Shown here piece after piece: positions 45,675 to 54,280 of a stretch of DNA of 64,000 nucleotides. Location: assembly GCA_000799755.1 (NCBI GenBank), contig JUHI01000001.1:248001-312000 (forward strand). Direction: 5' to 3'. This DNA is from Martinezella tropici (GTDB lineage: Bacteria; Pseudomonadota; Alphaproteobacteria; Rhizobiales; Rhizobiaceae). Positions within the stretch are counted from its first letter, which is position 1. The number at the start of each line of letters is the position of its first letter. The position numbers and the translations under genes were made by a program. A model generated the notes under the pieces. The model saw nothing but the letters and a program-made list of their open reading frames with translations, was not told where the DNA came from and ran no database searches.

Positions 45675-46394
45675 TTACTTCTCAGTCAATTGAGGCTGCC
45701 ATACACCTTCGCGCTCCAGAATACGCGTCGCGGCCACTTGTTCGGCTGCACGCTTGGAGCGCTCTATTCCCGTCTCGGGCGTCGTTCCCTTTACTTCCAC
45801 GGTCACCGTGAAGCGAGGATCATGATCCGGTCCGCTGCGATCATCAACCCGATAGATCGGAGTGACGCCGAATTTCGCATGTGCCCATTCCTGCAATTCC
45901 GTCTTGGCGTCGCGCCTCGCGCCTTCCGGCCGAATGGCGCGGCTCTCCCAAAATCGCAGGATGAAGGCCCGGGCCACTTCAAGGCCGCCGTCCAGATAAA
46001 TCGCGGCAATCAGGCTTTCGACGACGTCGGCGCGCACGTTGAGCATGCGCTTGCCGGTCAGCTTCTTCACATCGGCGCCCGTGCGGATGTAAAGATGCAG
46101 TTCCATTTCATCCGCAACTTCGGCGCAGGTTTCAGCGCTGACGAGCTGGTTGAGGCGAACCGAAAGCTCGCCTTCCGTCGCCGCACCGAAGGTCTTGAAG
46201 AGCAGCTCTGCGATGCACAGGCCAAGAACCCGGTCGCCGAGAAATTCCAGCCGCTCGTAATTGCCCGTCTTGTGGGTGCGGGCGCTGGCATGTGTCAGCG
46301 CCCGGTCAAGACGCTCCTTTTCGGCGAATTCGTAGCCTATGACAGCCTCAAGCCTGGCACGATCCGCCTGGGAGAGCGTCTGCGCCTTCGTCAT
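45675..46394 (-). CDS. rnc: ribonuclease III
   Basis: 239 aa. The RNase III signature is NYERLEFLGDRVLGLCIAEL (about 40-59), with downstream DVVESLIAAIYLDGG; the C-terminal dsRNA-binding domain covers KTELQEWAHAKFGVTPIYRV to the end (SKRAAEQVAATRILE). It processes rRNA and double-stranded RNA. ATG 46394 overlaps the lepB stop by ATGA, so lepB-rnc are coupled. An upstream in-frame ATG at 46439 falls within lepB. Confidence 0.96.
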   Translation of the reverse strand: MTKAQTLSQADRARLEAVIGYEFAEKERLDRALTHASARTHKTGNYERLEFLGDRVLGLCIAELLFKTFGAATEGELSVRLNQLVSAETCAEVADEMELHLYIRTGADVKKLTGKRMLNVRADVVESLIAAIYLDGGLEVARAFILRFWESRAIRPEGARRDAKTELQEWAHAKFGVTPIYRVDDRSGPDHDPRFTVTVEVKGTTPETGIERSKRAAEQVAATRILEREGVWQPQLTEK

Positions 46395-47134
46395 TCGACA
46401 ACCTTGAAGATACGATCCCAACGCATGTTGGTCGGCCACTTCCAGATTTCACGGAAGGAGGTGTCGTGACCCAGCGAAAAGAAGATGATGCTGGCGCGGC
46501 CGATCAGATTCTCAGCCGGCACATAGCCGACATCGAAACGGCTGTCGTCGGAATTGTCGCGATTGTCGCCCATCATGAAGTAATGGCCCGGCGGAACCAC
46601 ATATTCCTGGGTGTTGTCGCCACGCGAGTTCGGCGAAAGATCCAGCGTGTCATAGACCTTGCCGTCCGGCAGACGCTCGCTGTAGACGGCAATATGGTCG
46701 CCCGGCTCCTGGCTGTAATCCGACGCGAATGTGCCATGCGGCTCGCGCGGCACGGCCTGACCATTGATATAGAGGATATCATTCTTCATCTGGACGCGGT
46801 CGCCGGGCAGGCCAATGACGCGCTTGATATAGTCGACATCCGGATTGGGCGGGAAGCGGAAGACCACGACATCGCCGCGCTGGGGTTCGCTGCCGAAAAT
46901 GCGGCCGCTGAACAGATCCGGCGAGAACGGCATCGAATATTTCGAATAGCCATAGGCGAACTTGTTGACGAAGATATAGTCGCCGACAAGAAGCGTCGGC
47001 ATCATCGAGCCGGACGGAATGGTGAATGGCTGAAAGAGAAACGTGCGGATGATCATGGCCAGGACAAGCGCCTGAACGATGACCTTGATGTTCTCCCACA
47101 GGGCGTTCTGCTGTTTTACGGCTTTCTCGGACAC
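46391..47134 (-). CDS. lepB: signal peptidase I
   Basis: 247 aa. One N-terminal helix (VQALVLAMIIRTFLFQPF) precedes the catalytic serine in IPSGSMMPTLLVGDYI; the general base lysine is in VDYIKRVIGLPGDRV. Boxes D and E follow (GDNRDNSDDSRF). It cleaves signal peptides of exported proteins at the inner membrane. It heads a lepB-rnc-era series on the minus strand. Confidence 0.96.
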   Translation of the reverse strand: MSEKAVKQQNALWENIKVIVQALVLAMIIRTFLFQPFTIPSGSMMPTLLVGDYIFVNKFAYGYSKYSMPFSPDLFSGRIFGSEPQRGDVVVFRFPPNPDVDYIKRVIGLPGDRVQMKNDILYINGQAVPREPHGTFASDYSQEPGDHIAVYSERLPDGKVYDTLDLSPNSRGDNTQEYVVPPGHYFMMGDNRDNSDDSRFDVGYVPAENLIGRASIIFFSLGHDTSFREIWKWPTNMRWDRIFKVVE

Positions 47135-47248
47135 GCAGTCTTATTCCTTTTTCGCACCCCACCGGCGCACTTGCATTCTGGCACTGTCTACTCGCTTCAC
47201 ACCATCGCGGCAATGGCGCGGACGCCAAAAGCAACACACGGCGGAGAT

Positions 47249-47653
47249 TCAGCCGTCGATCGGCAGCGCCTCGATGATCACAAAAGCCTGAGCAAGAGGA
47301 AAATCATCCGTTATCGTCAAATGAATGGCGGCGCGATGATTTGCTGGCAGCATGGCGGCCAGCCTTTCGGCGGCGCCGCCTGTCAGTTGCATCGTCGGCT
47401 TGCCGCTTGGCAGGTTGACGACACCCATGTCGCGCCAGAAGACGCCCTGCGCAAGCCCGGTGCCCAAGGCCTTGGAACAGGCCTCCTTGGCGGCAAAGCG
47501 CTTGGCATAGGAGGCGGCTCTGTTCTTGCGGCCCTCGGACTTGGCCCGCTCGATGTCAGTAAAGCAGCGCTCGGTGAAGCGCTCGCCGAAACGCTCGATC
47601 GTCTTTTCCACCCGCCGGATGTCGATGAGGTCGCTGCCGATGCCGATAATCAT
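47249..47653 (-). CDS. acpS: holo-[acyl-carrier-protein] synthase
   Basis: 134 aa. [20 protein letters not shown] holds the Mg-binding Asp, and [15 protein letters not shown] the second ligand Glu. It transfers 4'-phosphopantetheine from CoA to acyl carrier protein. It is 114 nt upstream of lepB on the minus strand. In many alphaproteobacteria pdxJ lies directly upstream of acpS, but here DUF2062 is the neighbour and no pdxJ is seen. Confidence 0.95.
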   Translation of the reverse strand: MIIGIGSDLIDIRRVEKTIERFGERFTERCFTDIERAKSEGRKNRAASYAKRFAAKEACSKALGTGLAQGVFWRDMGVVNLPSGKPTMQLTGGAAERLAAMLPANHRAAIHLTITDDFPLAQAFVIIEALPIDG

Positions 47654-47691
47654 GGGAAGGCCCTCCTGGCGGCCCGGACGAGGTCAGGCCG

Positions 47692-48279
47692 TCAGACGCT
47701 CGATGCGCTTTCGGCAAGCGCCAGCCGCTCGCGGGCGCGCTCCATCAGGCGCTCCTTGCGGCGCGTCTTGAACGTCTTCACGCCATAATAGGTCAGCGCA
47801 TAGACGATCACGCCGGTCACGATGGCAGGCGGAATGCCGCCGATCAGCATCGGTTTCAAAACGGGGTCCCAGATCTGCGAGAGGTCGCCCTTGTGCCACA
47901 ATGCCGGCAGATCGATGCTGCCGCCCTGTCCGCCGCTGTCGCGCGACAGGATCAGATGGCCGATTTCCCACGTGAGCGCCCAGATGAAGGGATAGGTGAT
48001 GGGGTTGCCCGCCGCCAGACAGCCGAGCGCCGACGCGATGACGTTGCCGCCGACCAGATAAGCGATGACGATCGCCATCACGAAATGCACACCGATGAAC
48101 GGCGTCCAGGATACGACAATACCCGCGGCAAAACCGGCCGCAACCGAATGCGGCGAAGCGGCAAGGCGAACGAGGCGCTTGCCGAAATATTGAAACGAGC
48201 GGACGAAACCCTTGCGGGGCCAAAGGTGTTCCCGCAACTTTTCCTTGAATGTCAGTGGTTTTCGGCGACGAAATAGCAT
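47692..48279 (-). CDS. DUF2062 membrane protein
   Basis: 195 aa. A basic start MLFRRRKPLTFKEKLREHLW is followed by SPHSVAAGFAAGIVVSWTPF, the DUF2062 hallmark (a glycine-rich helix pair), then NPITYPFIWALTWEIGHL and a third hydrophobic stretch; the tail is Arg-rich. The family is common next to rsh and acpS in rhizobia and is of unknown function. It ends 38 nt before acpS. Confidence 0.9.
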   Translation of the reverse strand: MLFRRRKPLTFKEKLREHLWPRKGFVRSFQYFGKRLVRLAASPHSVAAGFAAGIVVSWTPFIGVHFVMAIVIAYLVGGNVIASALGCLAAGNPITYPFIWALTWEIGHLILSRDSGGQGGSIDLPALWHKGDLSQIWDPVLKPMLIGGIPPAIVTGVIVYALTYYGVKTFKTRRKERLMERARERLALAESASSV

Positions 48280-48500
48280 GCGGCTTATCTAGTGCAAGGG
48301 GGGCCGTCATGACAAGAGCGGCCAAACATATCACGCACTGATTAAGAACCGAAAGTACGGCCCTTTTTTGGAACGCCGGCTGCACAGGCAGCAGAAAGTG
48401 GGCGCCCTCTTCATTCGCGGGAAGCAATCCCGCAAGATCGGGATGCTCCAAGGGCGCAACAACGACGCGCCCCTCCTGGTCTTGAAAGTATTAAAGGCGA

Positions 48501-48650
48501 TTAACGCATACGGAACAGGCCGCGGTCGATCTGGCGCTGACGATATTCAAGGTCAAAACGGTCATGCGAACCATTCAGGTAAGCCATTTCGCGCTCTTCA
48601 ACACTCGGGACACGCAGGGCGCGGGCGATTTTCTTGATCGGGGTAAACAT
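48501..48650 (-). CDS. DUF3563-like small protein, 49 aa
   Basis: The frame MFTPIKKIARALRVPSVEER followed by EMAYLNGSHDRFDLEYRQRQ is a complete 49-aa protein resembling the DUF3563 family of short rhizobial proteins. GAGAAGAC lies just upstream of ATG 48650. A longer frame starting at 48734 has no ribosome site. No function is known. It stands alone between DUF2062 and rsh. Confidence 0.75.
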   Translation of the reverse strand: MFTPIKKIARALRVPSVEEREMAYLNGSHDRFDLEYRQRQIDRGLFRMR

Positions 48651-48824
48651 TGTCTTCTCTCTTCTCAGTTTCGTTTCTTCAACGACCAGAAGATAGGCCT
48701 GGCAAGGGTTAATTACCACCGCTCGAAAATACACTCAGCCATGCGTATTATGCATATCAATCCCGAAAGCTGCTCGTTTTTGGTCATAAAATGATCACAA
48801 AATGTGCAGCCCGCCCCGGATCGA

Positions 48825-48848
48825 GAGTGAGGTCGTGCAACCTCACTC
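48825..48848 (-). terminator. hairpin spanning the rsh stop codon
   Basis: GAGTGAGGT at 48825-48833 pairs exactly with ACCTCACTC at 48840-48848; the stop TGA at 48843-48845 lies in the stem. There is no T tract on the minus strand. Confidence 0.5.
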
Positions 48849-51065
48849 GTAAAGGCGCTTCACCGTCGCGATGCAGTCGAGCTCCTTGAGCTGGACCAGC
48901 ACCTGATTGAGCTGGCGCAGATCCCAGACTTCGACATCGAGGGCCATCTCAGTGAAATCGGCGGCGACGCGGACGGTATTGAGCACACGAATGTTGACGT
49001 CCACGTCGGCGACGGTCTGCGCCACCTTCGCCAGCGTGCCCGGCTCATTCAAAGCATTGATTAGGATACGCGCGGCAAACCGGGACTTGTTTGCCTCGTC
49101 CAGATCCCAACGCACATCGATCCAGCGTTCCGGCTCATCATCGAAGCGCTGCAGGACCGGCGACTGGATCGGATATATGGTGATGCCCTTGCCCTTTTCC
49201 ATGATGCCGACGATGCGATCACCCGGAACGGCGCCCGTCGGCGCGAAATGCACCTCGACATTGGCAGAGATGCCGCGGATCGGCGGCGCGTCGAGATCAG
49301 CGCCGTCGGAGACATCAGCCTTGTTCTTGCCGGGGATCTTGAAGATCATGCCGGAAGCGCTGCGCACGTTGAACCAGCCCTCGTCGCCGGCAGGCTTCAC
49401 GGTCACACGCTCGTCCTGATGATCGGGAAAGACAGCGCGCAGGACATCGAGCGACGACATCTCGCCTCGTCCGACGGCGGCGATCGCATCCTCGACGTCC
49501 TTCTGGCCGAGGCGATGCAGGGCCGGCTTCAGCGCATCGCGCGAGAAGACCTTGCCGGCACGCTCGAAGGTGCGTTCCAGAATGCGGTGGCCGAGGCCGG
49601 CATATTGCTTGCGGATGGCAAGGCGGGTGGCGCGGCGAATGGCGGCGCGCGCCTTGCCGGTCACGACGATTTCTTCCCAGGCGGCCGGCGGCACCTGCAC
49701 GCCCGAGCGGATGATCTCGACTTCATCACCGTTGTTCAGACGCGTTACCAGCGGCATGATACGGCCGTTGATCTTGGCGCCGACCGTGGTGTCGCCGATA
49801 TTGGTGTGGACGGCATAGGCGAAATCGATCGGCGTTGCGCCGCGCGGCAGGGCAATCAGCTTGCCCTTGGGCGTGAAGCAGAAGACCTGATCCTGAAACA
49901 GTTCGAGCTTGGTGTGCTCGAGGAATTCTTCCGGGCTGTCGCCCTCGGCCAGCGCCTCAATGGTGTGGCGCAGCCAGGAATAGGCGTTGCTTTCGCGCGA
50001 CGCCAGGTCGGTTTCGCCATTGCCGTTGGTGCCGTCCTTGTAGAGCGTGTGGGCGGCGATGCCGAATTCGGCGATCTCATGCATACGCTTCGTGCGGATC
50101 TGCAGCTCGATGCGCTGGCTCGAAGGACCGACGATGGTCGTATGCAGCGAGCGATAGTCGTTCTGCTTCGGCGTCGAAATATAGTCCTTGAAACGGCCGG
50201 GAACGACGCGCCAGCGTGTATGCACGATACCGAGCGCCCGGTAGCAGGACGGGATATCGTCGACGAGGAGACGGAAGCCGTAGACATCGGAAAGCTGCTC
50301 GAAGGAGAGCGACTTCGACTGCATCTTGCGGAAGACAGAATAAGGCTTCTTCAGGCGGCCCTTGACCATAGCGTTGGCAAGACCGTTGGCGACGAGCAGA
50401 TCGCGCAGCTCGGTCTCGATCTTCTTGACGAGCCCCTCGTTGCGGCGGGAAAGCTCCTCAAGCCGCTTGGTGACGGTGTCATGCGCTTCCGGGTTGATAT
50501 GGCGGAAGGAAAGCTCTTCCAGCTCCTCGCGCATATCCTGCATACCCATGCGGCCGGCGAGCGGCGCATAGATTTCCATCGTCTCCTCGGAAATGCGGGC
50601 GCGCTTTTCCGGCGACATGTGATCGAGCGTGCGCATATTGTGCAGGCGGTCGGCGAGCTTGACGAGAAGCACGCGCACGTCGTCTGAGATGGCGAGAAGC
50701 AGCTTGCGCAGGTTTTCCGCCTGCTTGGCCTTCTTGGTGACGAGGTCGAGCTTCTTGATCTTCGTCAGGCCCTCGACCAGGCGGCCGATATCCTCGCCGA
50801 ACATCTCGTCGATTTCGGCGCGCGTGGCCGTCGTATCCTCGATCGTGTCATGGAGAAGAGCGACCGCGATGGTCGATTCATCCAGACGCATATCTGTCAG
50901 GATGGCAGCAACTTCGAGGGGATGGGAAATATAGGGATCGCCGCTGGCACGTTTCTGCTGGCCATGCTTCTGCATCGCATAGACATAGGCTTTGTTGAGG
51001 AGAGCTTCGTTGGCATCTGGCTTGTATTTCTGCACGCGCTCAACAAGCTCGTATTGCCGCATCAT
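48843..51065 (-). CDS. rsh: bifunctional (p)ppGpp synthetase/hydrolase, Rel/SpoT family
   Basis: 740 aa, single RSH enzyme of alphaproteobacteria. The hydrolase HD domain has SHPLEVAAILTDMRLD and LLHDTIEDTTATRAEIDE, both catalytic, so hydrolase activity is likely. The synthetase domain follows (YGFRLLVDDIPSCYRALGIV, DYISTPKQNDYRSLHTTI), then the TGS domain (FCFTPKGKLIALPRGATPID) and a C-terminal ACT domain (ALNEPGTLAKVAQTVADVDV). It controls the stringent response and, in rhizobia, symbiosis. rpoZ is 100 nt upstream, separated by a strong terminator. Confidence 0.96.
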   Translation of the reverse strand: MMRQYELVERVQKYKPDANEALLNKAYVYAMQKHGQQKRASGDPYISHPLEVAAILTDMRLDESTIAVALLHDTIEDTTATRAEIDEMFGEDIGRLVEGLTKIKKLDLVTKKAKQAENLRKLLLAISDDVRVLLVKLADRLHNMRTLDHMSPEKRARISEETMEIYAPLAGRMGMQDMREELEELSFRHINPEAHDTVTKRLEELSRRNEGLVKKIETELRDLLVANGLANAMVKGRLKKPYSVFRKMQSKSLSFEQLSDVYGFRLLVDDIPSCYRALGIVHTRWRVVPGRFKDYISTPKQNDYRSLHTTIVGPSSQRIELQIRTKRMHEIAEFGIAAHTLYKDGTNGNGETDLASRESNAYSWLRHTIEALAEGDSPEEFLEHTKLELFQDQVFCFTPKGKLIALPRGATPIDFAYAVHTNIGDTTVGAKINGRIMPLVTRLNNGDEVEIIRSGVQVPPAAWEEIVVTGKARAAIRRATRLAIRKQYAGLGHRILERTFERAGKVFSRDALKPALHRLGQKDVEDAIAAVGRGEMSSLDVLRAVFPDHQDERVTVKPAGDEGWFNVRSASGMIFKIPGKNKADVSDGADLDAPPIRGISANVEVHFAPTGAVPGDRIVGIMEKGKGITIYPIQSPVLQRFDDEPERWIDVRWDLDEANKSRFAARILINALNEPGTLAKVAQTVADVDVNIRVLNTVRVAADFTEMALDVEVWDLRQLNQVLVQLKELDCIATVKRLYE

Positions 51066-51079
51066 TCCAAAGCTACTCC

Positions 51080-51116
51080 CGCAAAAACAAAAGCGCGCCA
51101 GTCATGTGACCGGCGC
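51080..51116 (-). terminator. intrinsic terminator after rpoZ
   Basis: On the minus strand GCGCCGGTCA pairs with TGACTGGCGC (one wobble) over a 2-nt gap at 51095-51116, followed by TTTTGTTTTTGC. A very good terminator, separating rpoZ from rsh. Confidence 0.85.
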
Positions 51117-51165
51117 ACGCATCTTGCCATCATATCGCTCCTGCCCGGAGCATCAAGCTCGACGA

Positions 51166-51564
51166 TCAGTAATCGTCGCTTTTTTCCGGCGGAACAAGGC
51201 CTTCGATACCGGCCAGCAGTTCCTCTTCCGACATCTGGTCGAAAGTGACGGTTTCCGGCAGGTCTTCTTCCTCTTCGCTGGTGGCGGAAGCGCCGGCTGC
51301 AATGAGGCTTGCCGGATCGGGCTCGGGCTCGTCCACTTCGACGTGCTTCTGCAGCGAATGGATCAGGTCTTCCTTGAGATCGTCAGGCGACAGCGTCTCG
51401 TCGGCGATTTCGCGCAGCGCGACGACCGGGTTCTTGTCGTTGTCGCGATCGATGGTGATCGAGGAGCCCTGCGAAATCAGGCGGGCGCGGTGGCTGGCGA
51501 GCAGCACGAGCTCGAACCGGTTCTCAACTTTATCAATGCAATCTTCTACTGTGACACGGGCCAT
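51166..51564 (-). CDS. rpoZ: RNA polymerase omega subunit
   Basis: 132 aa. The N-terminal omega core reads [20 protein letters not shown] and [11 protein letters not shown], followed by [15 protein letters not shown]. The long acidic tail from about residue 70 ([20 protein letters not shown]) is common in rhizobia. Omega helps assemble beta-prime and, with ppGpp, couples polymerase to the stringent response, matching the rsh neighbour. Confidence 0.94.
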   Translation of the reverse strand: MARVTVEDCIDKVENRFELVLLASHRARLISQGSSITIDRDNDKNPVVALREIADETLSPDDLKEDLIHSLQKHVEVDEPEPDPASLIAAGASATSEEEEDLPETVTFDQMSEEELLAGIEGLVPPEKSDDY

Positions 51565-51876
51565 TGCCTGTCCTTTGCGGTCGTGATGTCGTCATCATGT
51601 CTCGGAGTAGCACGCCGATACAAGCAAACGATGGCAAATTCAAGTTTTTCCTGATTGAGTGCCTTCGCACCCCGTCTTAGAAGTGTTAAAATTAGTCCAG
51701 TCAATTCGCTATTTCTACCCTTGGTTGCTTGGAATATCGCATTTCGTGCCCTAAATCTCGATTATATGAATAATTCATAAAGTAATACGAATTATTCTGC
51801 AGCGCCCTGCAAGGCATTGTTTTAGCTAGCCTTTGAATGAAGTGATTACGTTTTTATAACAGTGGATATGTAAGCG
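51565..51876. promoter_or_regulatory. divergent AT-rich region between rpoZ and the NYN gene
   Basis: 312 bp without a gene. A perfect 15-bp palindrome, TATGAAT-A-ATTCATA, lies at 51765-51779, 98 nt before the NYN start. Promoters for both directions should lie here. Confidence 0.5.
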
Positions 51877-52464
51877 ATGTTTGACCCACGCGAAAAAATT
51901 GCACTCTTTATAGATGGCGCCAATCTCTACGCTGCATCCAAGAGCCTCGGTTTCGATATCGATTACCGTAAGCTCCTGAAAGCATTTCAGAAACGCGGAT
52001 ATCTCCTGCGCGCCTATTACTATACGGCCCTTATCGAAGATCAGGAGTACTCCTCGATCCGTCCGCTGATCGATTGGCTCGACTATAACGGCTACAAGGT
52101 CATCACCAAGCCGGCGAAGGAATTCACCGATTCCATGGGGCGCCGCAAGATCAAGGGCAACATGGACATAGAACTGGCGATCGATGCCATGGAGCAATCC
52201 GAGACCGTCGATCATCTGGTGATCTTTTCGGGCGACGGCGACTTCACCACCCTGGTGGAAGCCCTTCAGCGCCGCGGACGAAAGGTCTCGGTCATCTCGA
52301 CCATGGCCACTCAACCGCCGATGATCGCCGACGACCTGCGCCGGCAGGCTGACCATTTCATCGATCTCGTATCGCTGAAGGCCGAGATCGGCAGGGAAGC
52401 CTCGGAGCGCACGCCACGCAACGTCGAGCCAACTCACGCCACCGCCGATTCCGACGAGCACTGA
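51877..52464 (+). CDS. NYN-domain (LabA/DUF88-like) protein
   Basis: 195 aa. The PIN-like NYN fold is recognisable from KIALFIDGANLYAASKSLGF (acidic site 1), KGNMDIELAIDAMEQ (site 2) and VIFSGDGDFTTLVEALQRRG (site 3), a set of conserved Asp residues that could coordinate Mg for RNase activity. Family members include LabA, LOTUS/NYN proteins and bacterial RNases. The C-terminus is short and charged. It is divergent from rpoZ and convergent with smpB. RNA substrate unknown. Confidence 0.9.
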   Translation: MFDPREKIALFIDGANLYAASKSLGFDIDYRKLLKAFQKRGYLLRAYYYTALIEDQEYSSIRPLIDWLDYNGYKVITKPAKEFTDSMGRRKIKGNMDIELAIDAMEQSETVDHLVIFSGDGDFTTLVEALQRRGRKVSVISTMATQPPMIADDLRRQADHFIDLVSLKAEIGREASERTPRNVEPTHATADSDEH

Positions 52465-52514
52465 GATCAGTCGACAACAGGTGCACGGCGGCTTTACCGC
52501 GCCAACGCACGGGA

Positions 52515-52562
52515 AATCGATGATCTAAAGCGTCGGAAGCCCATCCGAGCGACCGCGATGCG
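52515..52562 (+). repeat. degenerate dispersed-repeat fragment before smpB
   Basis: GATCTAAAGCGTCGGAAGC followed by CGACCGCGATGCGC resembles the outer part of the 32205-32290 copy (GATCAAAGACCTGAAG, GGAAGCGAATG, GATCGCGACGTGC) in the same orientation. Approximate match by eye. Confidence 0.4.
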
Positions 52563-52564
52563 CG

Positions 52565-53044
52565 TCAGCCATTATCCTTCAGCAGGCGGCTCTTCTGCCG
52601 GTTCCAATCGCGTTCCTTCTCGGATTCGCGCTTGTCGTGCAGCTTCTTGCCCTTGGCGAGCGCCAATTCGAGCTTTGCGCGGCCCCGGTCGTTGAAATAG
52701 ATCTTCAACGGCACCAGCGTCATGCCTTCGCGATTGATGGCAGAACGCAGCCGGCCGATTTCGCGGCTGGACAGCAATAGCTTGCGTCGGCGACGCGGCT
52801 CGTGATTGAAGCGGTTCGCCTGCAGGTATTCCGGCAGATAGGAATTGATCAGCCAGATCTCGTCACCTTCATCCGAAGCATAGGACTCGGCGATATTGGC
52901 CTTGCCCTCGCGCAGCGACTTGACCTCAGTGCCCATCAGCACGAGCCCCGCCTCATAGGTATCAATGATCTCGTAGTTGAAGCGAGCTTTGCGGTTTTCC
53001 GCCACGACCCTGTTCACTACGCGCTGGCTGCCTTTGGGTGCCAT
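52565..53044 (-). CDS. smpB: SsrA-binding protein
   Basis: 159 aa. SmpB core: [40 protein letters not shown], and the C-terminal basic tail [17 protein letters not shown], which mimics a codon-anticodon during trans-translation. The tmRNA gene is not in this window. It is downstream of dapA on the same strand, a normal rhizobial arrangement, separated by a likely terminator. Confidence 0.97.
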   Translation of the reverse strand: MAPKGSQRVVNRVVAENRKARFNYEIIDTYEAGLVLMGTEVKSLREGKANIAESYASDEGDEIWLINSYLPEYLQANRFNHEPRRRRKLLLSSREIGRLRSAINREGMTLVPLKIYFNDRGRAKLELALAKGKKLHDKRESEKERDWNRQKSRLLKDNG

Positions 53045-53118
53045 GATTCTTCTTCTTTTCTTGCGTCATTTCGGCAGCAACCAGAGATGCGCTGCGTTCC
53101 TGCCCCCTAAATAAGCGA

Positions 53119-53146
53119 GACCGCCCTCCTTGTGAAGAGAGCGGCC
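53119..53146 (-). terminator. hairpin between dapA and smpB
   Basis: On the minus strand a 12-bp stem with several wobble pairs (GGCCGCTCTC... with ...GGAGGGCGGTC) forms at 53119-53146, then CGCTTATTTAG. A likely dapA terminator. Confidence 0.55.
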
Positions 53147-53178
53147 TTGCAGAGTTCGGCAACAGGCGCAAAATGCCG

Positions 53179-54063
53179 TCAGTTCAAAATGCCGGCATGG
53201 CGCATGGCTGCATCAATCGCAGCCTCCGTGCCCGGCTCCAGGGTCGACAGCAGCGGCGACCGCACGTTGCGGCTCATGCGGCCAAGGCGGAAAAGACCAT
53301 ACTTGGCGCCACAGAGGCCCGGCTCCAGGAAGATCGCCTTGTGCAGCGGCATCAGACGATCCTGATATTCCAGAGCCTTGGCATAATCGCCGGCCAGCGT
53401 CGCCGCCTGGAATTCGGCGCACAGTCGCGGCGCGACGTTGGCCGTGACCGAGATGCAGCCTATACCGCCATGGGCATTGAAGCCGAGCGCGGTGGCATCT
53501 TCGCCCGAAAGCTGGCGAAAATCGCGACCGCAGCTGATGCGCTGCTCGGATACGCGCTCGATCTTGCCGGTTGCATCCTTGACGCCGACGATATTGGAAT
53601 AGGATTTCGCGAGCGCGCCCATCGTCTCCGGCGACATGTCGACCACCGAGCGACCGGGAATGTTGTAGATATAGATCGGCAATTTCACGGCTTCCGCAAC
53701 GGCCGCGAAATGCGCGTAAAGGCCCTTCTGGGTCGGCTTGTTGTAGTAGGGCGTCACGACCAGAACCGCATCGGCGCCGACCTTTTCGGCGTGCTGCGCC
53801 AGTTCGATCGCCTCGCGGGTATTGTTGGAACCCGCTCCCGCCATCACCGGCACACGCTTGTTGGCAATCTCGATGGAGAGCTCGACGACGCGCTTGTGCT
53901 CATCATGCGACAGGGTCGGAGATTCGCCCGTCGTGCCCACCGGCACCAATCCCTTGCTGCCCTCTTTTATCTGCCAGTCGACATGTGAGGCGAAGGAAGC
54001 CTCATCCACCTTGCCGGTGTCAGTAAAGGGCGTAACGAGTGCGGGAATGGACCCCTGGAACAT
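53179..54063 (-). CDS. dapA: 4-hydroxy-tetrahydrodipicolinate synthase
   Basis: 294 aa, class I aldolase of the lysine and diaminopimelate pathway. The Schiff-base lysine lies in [19 protein letters not shown], the Tyr in [20 protein letters not shown], and [16 protein letters not shown] is the N-terminal motif. It condenses pyruvate with aspartate semialdehyde. Rhizobial genomes often contain several DapA-like proteins; position next to smpB and the full motifs make this the housekeeping copy. Confidence 0.95.
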   Translation of the reverse strand: MFQGSIPALVTPFTDTGKVDEASFASHVDWQIKEGSKGLVPVGTTGESPTLSHDEHKRVVELSIEIANKRVPVMAGAGSNNTREAIELAQHAEKVGADAVLVVTPYYNKPTQKGLYAHFAAVAEAVKLPIYIYNIPGRSVVDMSPETMGALAKSYSNIVGVKDATGKIERVSEQRISCGRDFRQLSGEDATALGFNAHGGIGCISVTANVAPRLCAEFQAATLAGDYAKALEYQDRLMPLHKAIFLEPGLCGAKYGLFRLGRMSRNVRSPLLSTLEPGTEAAIDAAMRHAGILN

Positions 54064-54280
54064 ACAAGTCTCCTAGCGGCGCTGCCTTCATGCTTCAGCC
54101 GCAATCCATGGTTATGAATCCGCGCACCATAAAGCGCCGGCTTGACGGCGACAAGCACGCTTTGAATGGTAGAGGGCAGTTTCCGATATCATAATTGATT
54201 GAAATTCGGACCACCGGTAAGGTTTCGTTAATATAGCATTTGGCAAATGGAAAGGGCTTATTTGTTTTGTGAGTAGCCGA

